The position numbers and the translations under genes were made by a program. Positions 1 to 12,650 of a DNA stretch of 64,000 nt are shown piece after piece. Position 1 is the stretch's first letter; each line of letters starts with the position of its first letter. Source of the DNA: Brachynemurus nebulosus. Taxonomy: Eukaryota; Arthropoda; Insecta; Neuroptera; Myrmeleontidae. The stretch covers positions 5,708,172-5,772,171 of the forward strand of contig JAPWDM010000001.1 in the NCBI GenBank assembly GCA_035578155.1. The letters are read 5' to 3'. A model generated the notes under the pieces. The model was not told the DNA's origin and ran no database searches. It saw only the letters and a program-made list of their open reading frames with translations.

Positions 1-60
1 AAATCTTAAATCTTATTTCTTAAATCTTAAATCTTATTCCTTAAATCTTAATTCCTTATT
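1..60. repeat. AAATCTT-type low-complexity tandem repeat
   Basis: The window opens inside a short tandem array of the word AAATCTT with a longer variant carrying TCTTATT. It decays after about base 60 and may extend beyond the window edge. Confidence 0.8.
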
Positions 61-144
61 TCATTGATTGTGTATGACCCCTTAAGAAATACATAAACAA
101 ACAAACCTTCGTATCAAATTGATTACGTAACTCTAGGTTTATTT

Positions 145-281
145 AAGCAACAGTTTCGGATAGACCAAACTGTCAGGACTGTGTCAAAAGTAGTTTTAAT
201 AAATATTAAAACCGCTCTGCACATATTAAAACCACTTTGCGCATAATCCTGTCAGATTGGCACTGTCCAAAACTGTTGCTT
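145..281. mobile_element. Small palindromic MITE
   Basis: AAGCAACAGTTT at the left end and AAACTGTTGCTT at the right end are inverse complements. The similarity continues inward for about 34 bases with mismatches, up to GTCAGGA / TCCTGTC. The inside carries two imperfect copies of ATTAAAACCRCTYTGC. There is no coding capacity, and the superfamily cannot be assigned. Confidence 0.65.
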
Positions 282-285
282 AAAC

Positions 286-660
286 CTTAAACAAACCTAT
301 TATGAAACAGTTTTAGGAATTGAACCGTGTGTAAGAAGCTTTAGAGTCATTGCGAACTACGCTAAGATCTATGTAATACCAACTTAATGTAAACTGCATC
401 ATGTATTGTAATGTCCCTACTCAATAATTTTATATAACTTCAAACTTGAAACTTATGTAGGAATTATTTTATAATTTTATTAAAGTGATTCTGAATATAC
501 CTACAATTTAAAATCTAGAAAAGTTTTTATTATTATTATTTATAATGCATGTAAAAACGTATTTATATTTTATTTTATATTATGAAAAAATTTTACTTAC
601 TACATCAGTTTTCTTTTTTTTGGCAATTACTTTACGTATATAAGAAAGGGAAATAATTAT
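286..660. other. AT-rich intergenic DNA, nothing recognised
   Basis: AT-rich sequence with short T and A runs. No gene or clear repeat was recognised. Confidence 0.5.
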
Positions 661-798
661 TTGAGCAGTATTTTATACATTTGGTCAGTTAAAAATTTAA
701 ACGGTCAGTATTATATTTTTTTAGCAGTATTAAATCAACTTGAGCAGTAAAACATGGTCAGTAATAAAAATGAATTTGGTCAGTTATTTTATCCTACA

Positions 799-910
799 AT
801 GGTCAGTAAAATAAATAAATGGTCAGTAAAATAACTAAATGGTCAGTAAAATAAATAAATGGTCAGTAATATAACTAAATGGTCAGTAAAATATCTAAAC
901 GGGCAGTTAA
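799..910 (+). repeat. 20-bp minisatellite inside the left arm
   Basis: Five consecutive units of GGTCAGTAAAATAAATAAAT or close variants (CTAAAT, ATCTAA) follow each other at a 20-base period. They form the regular part of the left arm of the fold-back-like element. Confidence 0.8.
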
Positions 911-1446
911 ATAAATAGTTTGCCAGTTCCCAGAATACAATAAAAGTCAAACGTTATTTTGGTTGATAATAGTGTAAAATTTGAGCCAAAAATGATGAAT
1001 TGCGATAGCGCAGCGCGAAAATTAATGTTTTGTTATTTTGTTTTATGAAAAATGTAATTAGGAGGCTAGCAAAATAAGATTAGCCTAGATATACTTATCC
1101 TAAAGGAATTATATTTTCAATGGAATATATTTTAATTATAATATATTCAATGAAATTTTATAAATGAATTTCAACAATTAAAATTCGAATTCTTTTACCG
1201 TTATAGAATTTTAACACATAAATTCCTGTTAATAAAATATGGTTAAAAAGAAATTCATATACAGAGTGTTTCCAACAACTAAGGATACATAAATTTTGAC
1301 ATAAGAAAAAGTATTATAATCAAAGAGAAGCTATACGACAAAATAATGTTCAAAAATAATTTAAAACCAATAACAGTAAAATTGAAATAATTATAAATGA
1401 ATCTTAATCTAATATTGAAATATTTATTAATAAATAATAGTACTTA

Positions 1447-1560
1447 GGGAGCGTCCATAAGCTACCATTTTGGTTAATTTTGAACCCCTCCCCCTTCCAT
1501 GTAGACTACAAGTGACTTTTGCTCTTGCCCCCCCCCCACTCTCGCAATAGCGGAGCGTGG
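1447..1560. mobile_element. Fragment of a GGGAGCGTCCATAA-type MITE
   Basis: The sequence GGGAGCGTCCATAAGCTACC followed by a C-rich block and CGGAGCGTGG resembles the ends of insect MITEs that start with GGNNCGTCCATAA. Only a fragment is seen; no opposite end was identified. Confidence 0.4.
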
Positions 1561-2490
1561 CTTTTTTTACCAATTCCAAAAAAAACATTCAATTAAAATA
1601 ATAAACTTTTTATTATAAAATATGAAAATTAAGGAATTTTTTGGCAGCTTATTCAAATTTCCTTGAAAACCACGTCCCCTGACAGTAAAAATTTTAATGT
1701 AAAGATTGTGTGACCACATGGTTGCATAATTCGCTTGAGGAAGTATTGTACCTTATAAGTAATTCAAGATTATTCATGAATTTTCACATTTAAATTCATG
1801 TTTGCTTAATAGTTCCAAATAAAACTACGTAACTCGATTCTTAACTCGTAACTTTCAATAAAGTCATTTTTTTATTTTGATTTAAATTAAGGTTTCTTTC
1901 CAGTTAAAACTGTATTTCGATTTTAAATTATTTAAATAAATCATTTTCGTAGCGCATGCTTTCTTTATTTTACCCAAAATCTAGAAGAAAACGAACATGT
2001 TAACTTATCATTTTTTAGGTAAATTACTTAGATACAACTCTTTATGTTTGTAAAAGTTTATATTTTTTTTTTCTTAATATCTATTGTTAACTAGTATTTT
2101 AATAATAAAAATTATTTAACAGACCGATCATATTTTTTACTTCTTTAGTATTTATAGAACCACTTACTTCAAGATTTTTAACTGACCAATTTCGATTTAA
2201 TAACTGCTAACAAGTTACTGACCAATTATTAATTTTACTGACCAATTGAATTTTTAACAAGCCAAGTATATATTGAACTGCTCGTTTCAAAATATTCTAC
2301 TCTCCGTTTCTATTTTTTTTACTGCTCACATTTTACCGTCAAATCTGTTATTAAACTTACCGGTTTATATTTTCTTACTGACCAAAACTGTAATTTTCTA
2401 CTGACCGTTTAAATCATAGCCTATAAGAAATATTTAATTTTCCGAAACAAGATAATTAAAAATTTGGGGGACAGGTCTACCCACACTGTC

Positions 2491-3162
2491 AACTTCCCAT
2501 TGGGTGTCTTTAAAGACTAGAGACTACTGTACATAAATAATTTTTTTTCATTTTAGGGAACTCCTCCCCTGGGCCCTGGATAGAGGCTTTACTCCTTGCA
2601 TCATACCGCGGGCTTCGCCTTCTGTATCTAAGGGTGAGGGCTTTACCCTTATCAAACAAATGATAACATCATTTGTTCTCAATATATGCGAGACAAAATA
2701 TATTTAAAATAAAAAGTTTCTTATTTCGTTTTTTTTTTTTTTTTAATTTTATAATAAATTACTGGCGTTCTTAACATCGTGAAAGGTTCTTAGGCCATTA
2801 TGTAATAGGGTTATGGTAAAACATCCATATAATCTATGTTATGTTAACAAAGTTAATTGCGTTTTTTTACCACAAAAAACATACTGCTAATCCGAATTTG
2901 CTGAAAACTTTATCCAGTCTTTATTTTTTGATTACCCATCTAATAAAATTAGTCCGGAGATCATGTCATCATTTGTTCTCGAGATATGCGAGACGAAAAA
3001 AATTCACGAACAAACGAACGAACGAACGAACTAACGAACGCACACACAGACATCACGCTAAAAACCATGGATTCGGATTTTAGTCACCTTGAAACGTGGA
3101 GATATGTCAAAATTAGCGATTCATAAAATCGGATCCATTACAATAACTTCCAATGGGAAGTT
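2491..3162. mobile_element. Non-autonomous element with AACTTCCCATTGG ends
   Basis: AACTTCCCATTGG at the left and CCAATGGGAAGTT at the right are perfect inverse complements. Inside, ATCATTTGTTCTC followed by ATATGCGAGAC occurs twice in direct orientation (about 2669 and 2967), and the second copy runs into an ACGA/GAAC tetranucleotide tract (3006-3038). The open frame at 2841-3083 reads through this tract and looks artefactual. Confidence 0.5.
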
Positions 3163-4108
3163 AATAATAAAAAATTACCAAATTTTTATGTCCAATCACT
3201 TTACTTTTTATCGATAACTTTATCAAACCACATTTTATGTCAAATTAAAATTTCATGGTTCATGATGACTGTAGCTTGTGACTATTAAATTTATATCATA
3301 TCTACCGCTGATTTGTTAGAAATGCCACTATCACTAAAAAAAAGTACCATAGACATCATAAAACATCAAATTAATGTGGTTCGGTAAAGTTACCGTCAGT
3401 AGATAAAGTGATATAGTTTGACGGTATCTAACATTTTTTTCCTACATATAATCAAAAATAAGTTATTATTTAATAAGGGTAACTACTAGATAATAATTTT
3501 ATTTTAATAAAAACTTATTAAGAATCTTGATAAATCTGATGTATATATCATAGTTATATTTAAAAAAAAAATATTGCTTTCCTTGTACCTTGTACACAAC
3601 TACCGAAAAAATTTTCGGTAAAATTTCATTAATAATTATGTACTCACTACGTCATCAATAAGGTTGCTGACGTATACATTTATGTTTACAAACCAACGAC
3701 CTAGATAAAAATTATTTTATCGTTAAAAAATTGCATTCTAGAATTTTTAAATTCAACAGTATTTAATAGTTGAATAGAAAGCAGTTTTTAAGTTGAAAAT
3801 TTAATTCAAGAAAAATTGTTATAATTTATTATGATATATTTTATGCACCTAATATGTTCACGGGCAGTTTTTAATACACAGACAGCAAAAAAATTTAAAT
3901 TAATACTTGAATTATATTTTAAATATTACCCGCCATATTGAAATGCATAATAATAGAGTAATAGATTATGTTTAAATTTATATATTTTAAAATTATACAT
4001 GTTCCTTTAGAAAAACATAATTATCCGATAAATATTAAAATGATAAAATATTTATTTATCACATTTTTTTTAAAAAAATGCTAATAATTTTTAAAATAAT
4101 TCATAATA
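3163..4108. other. LIN9 upstream intergenic DNA
   Basis: Very AT-rich, with no ORF of note and no repeat that could be matched elsewhere in the window. It contains the upstream region of LIN9. Confidence 0.5.
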
Positions 4109-4109
4109 T

Positions 4110-4117
4110 TTTGGCGC
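4110..4117 (+). promoter_or_regulatory. E2F-like site upstream of LIN9
   Basis: TTTGGCGC lies 32 bases before the LIN9 start codon and matches the E2F/DP consensus TTTSSCGC. It is one of few GC-rich words in a long AT-rich stretch. E2F/DREAM sites sit close to transcription starts in many cell-cycle genes. Use of this site is inferred. Confidence 0.45.
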
Positions 4118-4148
4118 ATTTCCCATAATTCAATTCGGTGCTAGCAAC

Positions 4149-6393
4149 ATGGCGGATGCAATTGAAAGTGAGTTTGTTGATTTATTTATTTTAAATTTAT
4201 ATAAATTTTGGTTTTTTGCGGGATAAAACCGACTTTAAATTTAAAAATTTATTCACTATTATATCCATTCAAGTTAAATGTGTATATTATAGTTTCTTGT
4301 GTACTTAAAAAATTCAAATATAAATATTACTTTCTACTGAGTTTGAATTTTCAAAATTCATATAATGCACATATTCAAATGTCACAACGACAACTCGATT
4401 ATTTTTAAATTTGAATTCGAATTTATTGTGTTTTGAAATAGTTATATTTTATGTTTTATTTATTATAATTGTTATCTATTAAATGTATACATATATGTTT
4501 TATAAATAATTATTTTAATTATTATTAGTATTGTCATTATTATATTTATATATTATAGATTCGCAACCAAGTATAACAAATATGAAAGTTGAGGATATGG
4601 AAATTGACCACACCGATATAGTGATAAAAAAAGAACCAAAAGAAAATGTTGAAACAAATGAAATGGATATGGATACATTCGGTCCTGCTGCACTTGGATT
4701 GCAAAGAGTCGGTACAAAAATGTCTCCAAAACCACCTCCAACGCCACCAATACAGCCGCTGAATAGAAGAGGAATGCCTGCAAGAATTCGTAAAAAAAAT
4801 CGATTATTTTTCGATGATGATAATATCATTAATAGTCCTCCAGCCAGAGCATCTCCTAAGCGAGGTCCCAAACCGTCAATTAATAAAAAGACGCCGACTA
4901 AAATGAGTACGTCCCAACATATTAAACAGAAGGCCCAAACTTTGCAAGCTGCTAAACGTATTTTACAAAATCAGAGAGAACGTGAAAAAGAGAGAGAGGA
5001 AAAAGACATAAAAGATCGAAATGAACTAAGACCCGTACCTACCGTAAGTTTATCTCCAGATAGAAAAGTAGGACAAAAAATTGGTATGCGTCTAAGGAAT
5101 TTATTAAAATTACCAAAAGCTCATAAATGGGTTTGCTATGAATGGTTTTATAGTGACATAGATAGAACATTGTTTGAAGGAGAAAACGATTTTATGATAT
5201 GTTTACGAGAATCATTTCCGGAATTAAAAACAAGAGAACTTTCTAGAGTTCAGTGGACAAAAATACGACGAATGATGGGGAAACCTCGCCGATGTTCACA
5301 ATCGTTTTTCGAAGAAGAAAGAAAAGAACTGGAACGAAAACGAAATAAAATTCGTGCCTTGCAGCAAAGAAAAATAACGGATTTTACAAATTTCAGTAAA
5401 GATTTACCGAACGAAATACCATTGCAACTTGTAATTGGTACCAAAGTTACAGCTAGACTTCGAAAACCGCAGGATGGGTTATTTACTGGTTCAATTGATG
5501 CTGTTGACACCTCAAATAACACTTACCGAATCACATTCGAGCGTCAAGGACTGGGGACACATTCAATACCAGATTATGAAGTGTTATCAAACGAACCACC
5601 TGAAACTATAAACTTATCAGCATTTTCTCAAAAATTTCGTCCACGTACTTCGCTACCTGCTTATATGACTATGGGCTTAGGAAATCAAAATCGTGCTGGC
5701 CCAAGCAATTTGCGAAATAATAATGATCCTCTACTGTCAGGGTCATTGGTCGCTCAAAAACCTGCTCTTCCAGACGAGGGTACATTGGGTGGTTTTCCCA
5801 TTAAATTACTTGAACTTATTGTAAGAGTTACAAAAATACTGAATGCAAAACGTGGAAAAATAAAAAAATTGAAAGAAATGAATACAGAAGCGGAAAAATT
5901 AAAATCCTACGGTAGTTCACTGCCTGAAGATTTTGAACGGAAATACGCCGGTATTGTGATTGAATTAGAAAAAATGAACCGTGATCTTCAAGAATATTTA
6001 AATGAAGTTCAACATTTTTGTCAAGAAATCGCCCCGGAACCAAGTATTGCAGCGATGTTAGCACCTAGTCACCTTCGCGAGCGTTGTCATGAAGAAGCCG
6101 CTGAAATTGTAGATAGGCATAACAATAGTGAAACATCGAACGAAGTAACAAATCCAGATATTATCGCCTTAATAACAGATTTAACCGCTCTCATGCTTCA
6201 AGTAAAAAGTTTATCTGATTCGGATCAAAATGCTTACGAATTGAAAGTTCTAGAAGGATCTATTCATCACATAAAAGCTAAATTACATCCGGAGAACTTG
6301 AAAGCATTTCAAGATAATATCGAATTACATTTTCAACACATGAGCGTAGGATTAGGGTCCGGGTCGTCACATTTTATAACTCAAAAATCATAA
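4149..6393 (+). CDS. LIN9: LIN9 / Mip130 homologue, MuvB core subunit of the DREAM complex
   Basis: The CDS joins exon 1 (4149-4167) to exon 2 (4559-6393) and encodes 617 residues. Exon 1 begins ATGGCGGATGCA and ends before GTGAGT; the acceptor is TATTATAG, giving the N terminus MADAIENSQP. Residues about 178-283 form the DIRP domain, recognisable from RNLLKLPKAHKW, EWFYSDID, LFEGENDF and MGKPRRCSQSFFEEER. Residues about 298-353 are the Tudor-like segment (VIGTKVTARLR, DGLFTGSIDAVD, IPDYEVLSNEP). Residues about 415-500 are the helical segment that in the family contacts LIN52 and B-Myb (ETLGGFP-like, MNTEAEKLKSY). LIN9 is a scaffold of the nuclear MuvB complex (LIN9, LIN37, LIN52, LIN53, LIN54), which represses or activates cell-cycle genes. 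All conserved blocks are intact and the length suits the family. The large intron-free second exon is notable. Confidence 0.96.
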
Positions 6394-6850
6394 TGCAAAT
6401 TGATTTTGCTGGTAATTGATTATCGTGATTTTTACTTTACGTAGACATTAACGTTTTATAGTTTTCTTTTTTTTAATCTAAAGATTTATTGTAGAATATT
6501 TTGAGAATTTTAGTTTTAAAACGTTTTTAAATAATCTCTAAAGTACAAAAAAAGTCTTATCGATATTATCGTATTTAATTTTATGTGTGTAGAGGGTTTA
6601 GGTCACAGAAGTTTTAATTGTTCTCCAAAAAACATGTATATTTTTAAGAATAGAGAAAGGCAATAATTTTTTTTTATCCGATTGATGTATTGAAATTTAA
6701 TTGCTATTATAAAGTTCATATCTATTTGGGATGATTAGTTTTGAGTAATTTGTGCAATATTTAATTAAAAAAAGAAAACATTTTAATTATATGAAAAAAG
6801 AATGGAATATGTAAAATATGTAAAATAAATCACTTTATTTTAATAATTAA
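6394..6850 (+). other. LIN9 3' UTR with polyadenylation signal
   Basis: AT-rich sequence after the TAA stop. AATAAA at 6824-6829, followed by a T-rich stretch, is a plausible polyadenylation signal. The real cleavage site cannot be seen. Confidence 0.5.
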
Positions 6851-6911
6851 TGCATTTAATTTAAATATTGATACTGATTGTGAAATTTCTACAATGTAAA
6901 AATAAATTAAT

Positions 6912-6960
6912 ACCCCTGTCGCAGCATCTGCATAACATAGCGAATTTCCAAATTTTGGGG
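6912..6960 (+). repeat. 5' fragment of dispersed family A
   Basis: ATACCCCTGTCGCAGCATC, then GCATAACATAGCGAATTTCC, matches the left ends of the longer copies at 24671 and 40904. The copy breaks off after about 50 bases. Confidence 0.75.
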
Positions 6961-9900
6961 ACTGGCGGATCTCATCTAAGAACTGTACCTATTTAAAATA
7001 GTTTAGCTTTCTAAGAGTAAAAGATTTTTTAAAATCGGCTGGGTAATTAGTTTTGATATTTTTGGAACCCAAGAACCCGAACGGACTTTGTGCAGCATAG
7101 TTGTATCCATCTAAAATAATTTAGTTCTCTAACAGTGAAAAAATTTTCAAAATCGGTCGGTTAGTTTATTTTTTACAATAATGGGAACAGTAAACCCTGG
7201 CGGAAATCATACAACATAACCTTTATTCATCTAAAATAATTTTAGTAAAAAGTTTATCCTAACAGTAAAAAACGGGTCCTAGGGATCTCATATAACTTAT
7301 GGTAGTTCGTAAGGTTCTTGTGGACATCATTTAATTACTTAATGAATTCAAATACTTTAACTTACTAACGGTGAAAAAATTTTCAAAATTTTCGACATTC
7401 GCTAAAAAAATCATTGAAAAATATTTGATATGTTTCGATCAATTAATGGTCAACATCAGCAAATAAAAGTTACTAAAATCGAAGAAAAGAATGAGTTATT
7501 TGTCCGTAGAAATTAAAATACAAATTCTGAAAACGAGCAAAGAAATATTGAAAAAACTAGATCGGCAAAACATTCTGACAAATAACACTACCCAACTAAT
7601 ACTTGCCAATTTGAATGAAACTTAACATACTTATTAAACAGCGAAAAATATTAAATACGTGTTTTTTTATTTCGGCTAAATACGCTTTTTAGGGGTAGAA
7701 AACACCATTCAACCTCTGTAGATGAAAACAGTTATAGCTAAATATTTTTGAAACGGCATATTTTTTGAAAAAAGGGCTGAGTACCAAATTTGTAGAATTT
7801 AAAGCGATGCACTTGATAGTGACCCTGAAATCGATTTTCAAGGTCAGTTGAAAATGATTAGCCATTGCCGAACTTTGACCATATCCTGTACCTATAAGCA
7901 GTAATTTCATGTATTGACTCAATCTATCTTCAAAATTGATTTGTTCCGTTATTTTTCTAAAATAAAAAAAATAAAAACCTGACGAAATGAAAAAATAGGC
8001 GCAAATTTATAGAAAAAATTAGAAGAAAACATTTTTGTAAGTAATTTTAGAAGTTAAGAAAAGATTTAATATCACTCCAATTGTAAGTTAAACATTAACT
8101 TTATGTTATATTAGAAATTTTCAAAATTTTTTAAAATTTTTATTGCTACTCTATAGTTATCATATTAGGAATTAAATTCAACATATGATTAACTATTATT
8201 TTTCCGATTGCGATTGAGCAAGTATTTTTCAAAATTACTTCTTGATCACTTATTTTCTATCTTGCATGTGAAATTCGTTCGAATATACTTTGAACCATTT
8301 AGGGATGAAAAGTAAACTACTCCTTTTGAAAAATATTAAATGATTTTCAAATGACTTTGGAAATTGACCTCAAGGTCAACTTCAAAGTCAAGTGCATCAC
8401 GAGAGTCAAGTGCTTCAAGATCATCAAGTGCATCACTTTGAACTCTATAACTTTGGTCCTAAGCACTTTTTTCAGAAAATATATCGTACCATAATCCACT
8501 TCTATGTTGATTCCTGGTCTCTTTTCCTGCGTTTCTAATATTTATGTCAATAAAAAATGTGCTACCGTAGACAAGGATGAATAGGTACGCATTCCGACTT
8601 CACACCGTATTTTTTTGTATTTATTTTATGAGTACCTAATCTTTAATATATTAAAAATTTACGCGAAGATGGTCACTTTATCAGCAGTATCCAAAAAAAT
8701 TTAAAAATATCGGTGGTTTTTGAAAAATTAACAAAAATCGTATAATTTCTTCTCTATGAAAAATTGGGGTCAAAAGAGACGAGAAAAGAGTAAATGGGGA
8801 CAACCCGTAGGGTCGACCAAAATTGAAATTCTAATATAAAATAATTTCGAACTTTTTGTATTTATACATTCAAAAAAGAAATAATAGGTACTTGATGATT
8901 TTCTGTAAAAATAAACGTAGAATCTAAAATAAAGTTTATATACTCCTGTCGTTTACCCCTAAGTTTATATTCCTCCTATTCTTATTTTAGTTCAAAAAAT
9001 AATTTTTCAAAAGACTAAGACATAATAATTAATAACAGTGAGATTCTACGTCCATTTTCAGACTTTTGTTTATTAAATTGCGTAAAAGCTAGTAAATGCA
9101 ATAACAGATATGATGAATTTATAAGGATTTTCTTGTACTACAAAATCTTAAAAATATGGAAACGCGTACTTTTTTTTCGTTAATTGTGTTTTATTCTTTT
9201 GCACAAAATTTTAAAAATACTTTATTTTCTTAAGAAAGGGAGGCAACTTTAGTCACAGATATGCCTATGAACAGTTTTTGGTAATCCGGGAAAAACGAAA
9301 ACACTTTTTAAAATTTTTTTATTGTTAAAATCGAAATGTTCTTTTAAAGAGGGTTAAAATTACCATATTTTATATTAAAATTTTAACACAATCACTCCCT
9401 AATTAACGAGCCTTACTTAATATTAGCAAATTGAGAAAAAACACGTCAATTAGATTTTTTTACACAGATTTTATTTGTTATATAATTCAAAAGGATATTT
9501 TAAAAATGTGTATGAATGGCTTTCATTAAATAAATTTCAATATATTTTCCATTTATTTTAACAGTGGAATGTCCTTATTAGTGGCTATACTTTCGGCTTG
9601 GAGCGAATTAGACGAAGATTTTCTTCTAAAACCAAATTTAATAATTAATTAAAGAAATAAAAAAAAATTTGTGGATTTCCTACCGTTCAAATATAATCTT
9701 TATTGTATGTAAAAATGTTATTACATTTTTTCAAAAAACTGTAAGTAAACTGTAAAATTTTCTTTACAAATATGTTAAAATAGAGAAATGTTTCCTTTTT
9801 AATTTATTTTTAACTCTTTTTAAATGATTCACTTTAAAATTTTTTAATATTTCTTAATCGAAATTTCATAAAAGAATGTGTCAAAATTTAAAAAAATTTT

Positions 9901-10370
9901 TCTTTGTTAAAAAAAAAAATTGAATGTGCAAAATTATTTAATATTAGAATGCTCTGATTATACAATTCTAATCATAACTGTATTGTCAATTGGATAAAAA
10001 ATTACGTAAAAATATTATTGTTTGAATATGATTTAACGTAATTTTTATACGATTGAAGCAAACTCTTATTAATTTTAGGAAGGTGTAAATATAATCTAAA
10101 TTCTGATCATATCACATAACAGATATCGTCGGGATTTTTTTTGTAAAAAAAAATGGAACAGAGATACATTATAAAAACATTTAACTGACAGAGAAATAGA
10201 ATATAGCCGAATCGTTAAATTGGATTAAAAAAATCATGACACGCTACTTATAAAGCGGCTTTTTTCGAATTTAGCTCGCAAAAAATGAGACAGAAAAAAA
10301 AAGAATGCGAGTGCGAGTGAAATGGAGAACGACATATTTCCTAGTTTTTCTCGAAAAGTAAGTAATTTAG
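6961..10370. other. AT-rich intergenic DNA with decayed repeats
   Basis: No gene is visible. Around 7000-7400 related phrases such as AAAATCGGYYGG recur, suggesting a worn duplicated repeat. At 7840 and 8370-8430 the words CAAGGTCA and TCAAGTGCATCAC recur, as in degraded insect transposons. Open frames here are short and show no recognised domain. Confidence 0.5.
7425..7480 (-). repeat. Penelope-like/hammerhead-like repeat fragment
   Basis: On the minus strand the sequence reads GCTGATGTTGACC, then TGATCGAAACATATCAAAT. This matches the other copies of a family sharing TGAYCGAAACATRTCA (15460, 20317-20450, 35640-35780). CTGATG plus GAAAC resembles a hammerhead core, but stem II does not pair cleanly here. 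Confidence 0.45.
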
Positions 10371-10379
10371 AGCAACGGT

Positions 10380-10612
10380 ATAAAAACATTTTTTATGCGT
10401 TTTACCTTTTACAATGGCTTAGTGTAAAAAAAAATTTGAAAAATTGCTTAATTCTGGCAAAAAACTCATTTTGTTGACAAAAAACGCCCGGAAAACCTAC
10501 TTCTGGGCATCCGACGTGTCTGGCTAACGAACTCATCCAACGATTTGGAAAATCGAATTCGCACACAAAATTTCATAAGCATTAAACGCTTCGTTCGAGA
10601 GTTATCGCGCGG

Positions 10613-10648
<36 letters not shown>

Positions 10649-10775
10649 TTTAGTGAATATCATTTTCGTATTCTAGGGACCTCAAAACATATTTCTGATA
10701 TGGTCTCGGGCTTAGGTCGCACCATGACACCTGGCGTAAAAGCTGAATTTCCAGTTTTGGAAATTCGCTAATAAA
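10380..10775 (+). mobile_element. Dispersed family A copy with internal (TA)n
   Basis: The copy shares with those at 24671, 28870 and 40904 the blocks TGGCAAAAAACTCATTTT, GGCATCCGACGTGTCTGGCT, GAGAGTTATCGCGCGGATA and AATTTTAGTGAATAT, and ends near GCTGAATTT. A (TA)n tract (10617-10645) lies between GCGCGGATACA and AAATTTTAG. The superfamily is unknown. Confidence 0.75.
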
Positions 10776-12552
10776 TTTAAGAAAAAAAATGTTTCGTAGC
10801 TTTTATTTACAATTCCCTAACGACCTTTTTCAGATCTATAAATTATCCGTAATAAAACAGTCGCCCACCGCGTTTACTTGTACGCAATTTTTTCAGTAAC
10901 TGCTGAAAAGATTTTCTGGTGATTCTGGTTCTCACTTTTTGGCAAATTGTAAGAAATTGCCAGCCTTAAAATGCGGACGTGGTCTAATGTTTAGCCATCT
11001 ATTGAGGATTAGAAAAACTACTACGAGTAGGCTAAAGTTAACAGCTAAAAAAATGATAGCAATTTGGAAATATTGGTTATTTGGAAAAAAAACAATTCTG
11101 AACAAATAAGAATGAGGTTCTAAAAAAATATGAAATTGTATTTTGCAAATTAAACAACACAATTTTTTTTTGTCGGAATCTAATAAACTTTGCTTACTGA
11201 TATTAATTTTTGATTATTAGTTTGTATATCTAAGTTCTTTTTACGATTGCTAATATGTTTTTAAGGAGATTCGCCAGAAAAAAAGAGAAGTCAATTTTTT
11301 TCATAGTTATGTTCTTTAAGGTGAATCGATTACTACTGACAAATGAATTACAAAGTCAATTTTTTTCTCTATAAATAAATATAATTTATGTGTAGAAAAA
11401 TAAGTTAAATTTTATAATACATGTAACAGTATTAATATTTGATTATTGTTCAATCTTCTAATTTTAAAAAGTAATAAATTTGATTCTGGTAGTTGACGTG
11501 TACGCGCACATAATAACTAATACATAAACAAATATATTATGGGTGTATTAGTATAAAATGACATTTTTGTTTATTTATTACAATAACTGAACGTCCAATA
11601 TTAAACAAAATAGTTTTTTAATGATTCGAAAACATAAAAGAAAATAATTTTCAGTTCTTTAAATCTTAAGTTGGTTTTTAATGACAGCTTATTTAAATAT
11701 ATATGTCTGATCCACCTCTGATCATACTTTTACATTTACTCGTACGTTAAAAATTCTAACTTTGAAAATTTATTTCTTCTAAACTAGAGGTCAGAAATTA
11801 TTCAAAATAGTGTCAGTGAATGCATCTTTTTTTTTTCTATAATATACTACAAATTCTAAACTTGGAAAATTTCTTGTAATCGATTCACCTTAAGGAGTTA
11901 GAAATATTCTCCTAAAATTTTATTTAAAAAAATTAAGTATCAGAAAGTTTACGCGCACTTTACTATAATTCATTGACGTTATAAAAATTTCAATTTGTTT
12001 TTCTTAAAACTATGTACTTCGACATGGTTCTGTGGGTATTTCAAAAAGTATTTGAGGTATCGACATAAATCAAAATGTATATATGATTCCTCGATACCGT
12101 CATTTTGGTAGGAAGTAAGATCTTTTGACTATTTTCAAAATGGCGGATGTTTATAGTCGAGAAAAAACGGTGATTTTTGATGACTTATTTTCAAAATGCG
12201 ATTTCTCGCTGATTTTTTATTTTTTTTCTTAGTTCTTAGTTAATGTCATAATTGTATATGTTCAGAAAATTCCTGATTTTAGTTCACTGGGGATTCCAAA
12301 ACGCGCGAAATCCGCGTAACCATTAAGGTAGAAAAATCTCGCAGTGTTGACTTCAACGCCATTTACACTTAGCTCATTTTTGAATTAAAAAAGAAAAAAA
12401 AGGAATGTAATCTCAAGACATGTAGAAATAATGTTGTATATTTTAGTTCTTTAATAAAATATTTATTTATATAAAAAAATAATAATAATAATAAAAGTCA
12501 ATTTTTGATGAATGATTACATATAAATTAAGAGCGAAAATTGTGGGTTATTT
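10776..12552. other. AT-rich intergenic DNA, nothing recognised
   Basis: No gene, tRNA or repeat shared with the rest of the window could be supported. A short open frame at 10932-11162 on the minus strand has no recognisable domain. Confidence 0.5.
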
Positions 12553-12650
12553 TGTACAATAGTATTTTTGTACCCCTTTCCCACAAAAAATAATAAATAA
12601 AAAACAAATTTTTTGTGGGAAAGGGGTACAAAAATATTATTATTGTGCAT
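12553..12650. repeat. Hairpin palindrome
   Basis: TTTTTGTACCCCTTTCCCAC and its inverse complement are separated by about 26 AT-rich bases. The arms extend outward through AGTA/TATT to TGTACAAT / ATTGTGCA. It is probably a small MITE. Confidence 0.75.

Larger units (their letters stand above)
663..2425. mobile_element. Fold-back-like element with inverted clusters of GGTCAGTAA words
   Basis: From about 663 to 920 the words GGTCAGTA (about nine times) and GAGCAGTA (about three times) recur in one orientation. Between 2181 and 2410 the inverse word TACTGACC recurs about five times, and AACTGCTC and TACTGCTC occur once each. The ends agree: AAACGGTCAGTA near 700 faces TACTGACCGTTT near 2400. The 1.2 kb between holds no long ORF. 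Terminal repeats built of short tandem words are known from Foldback-type and some Mutator-like elements; assignment here is inference. Confidence 0.55.

Noticed and set aside
799..910. CRISPR-like short repeats
   Set aside because: A 20-base period without spacers; it is a minisatellite.
4531..4558. LIN9 frame extended upstream to a TTG
   Set aside because: The acceptor TATTATAG at 4558 and a matching short first exon at 4149-4167 explain the N terminus; the TTG extension is intron.
4515..4871. Minus-strand frame of 118 codons opposite LIN9
   Set aside because: It is a shadow of the LIN9 coding strand without a domain of its own.
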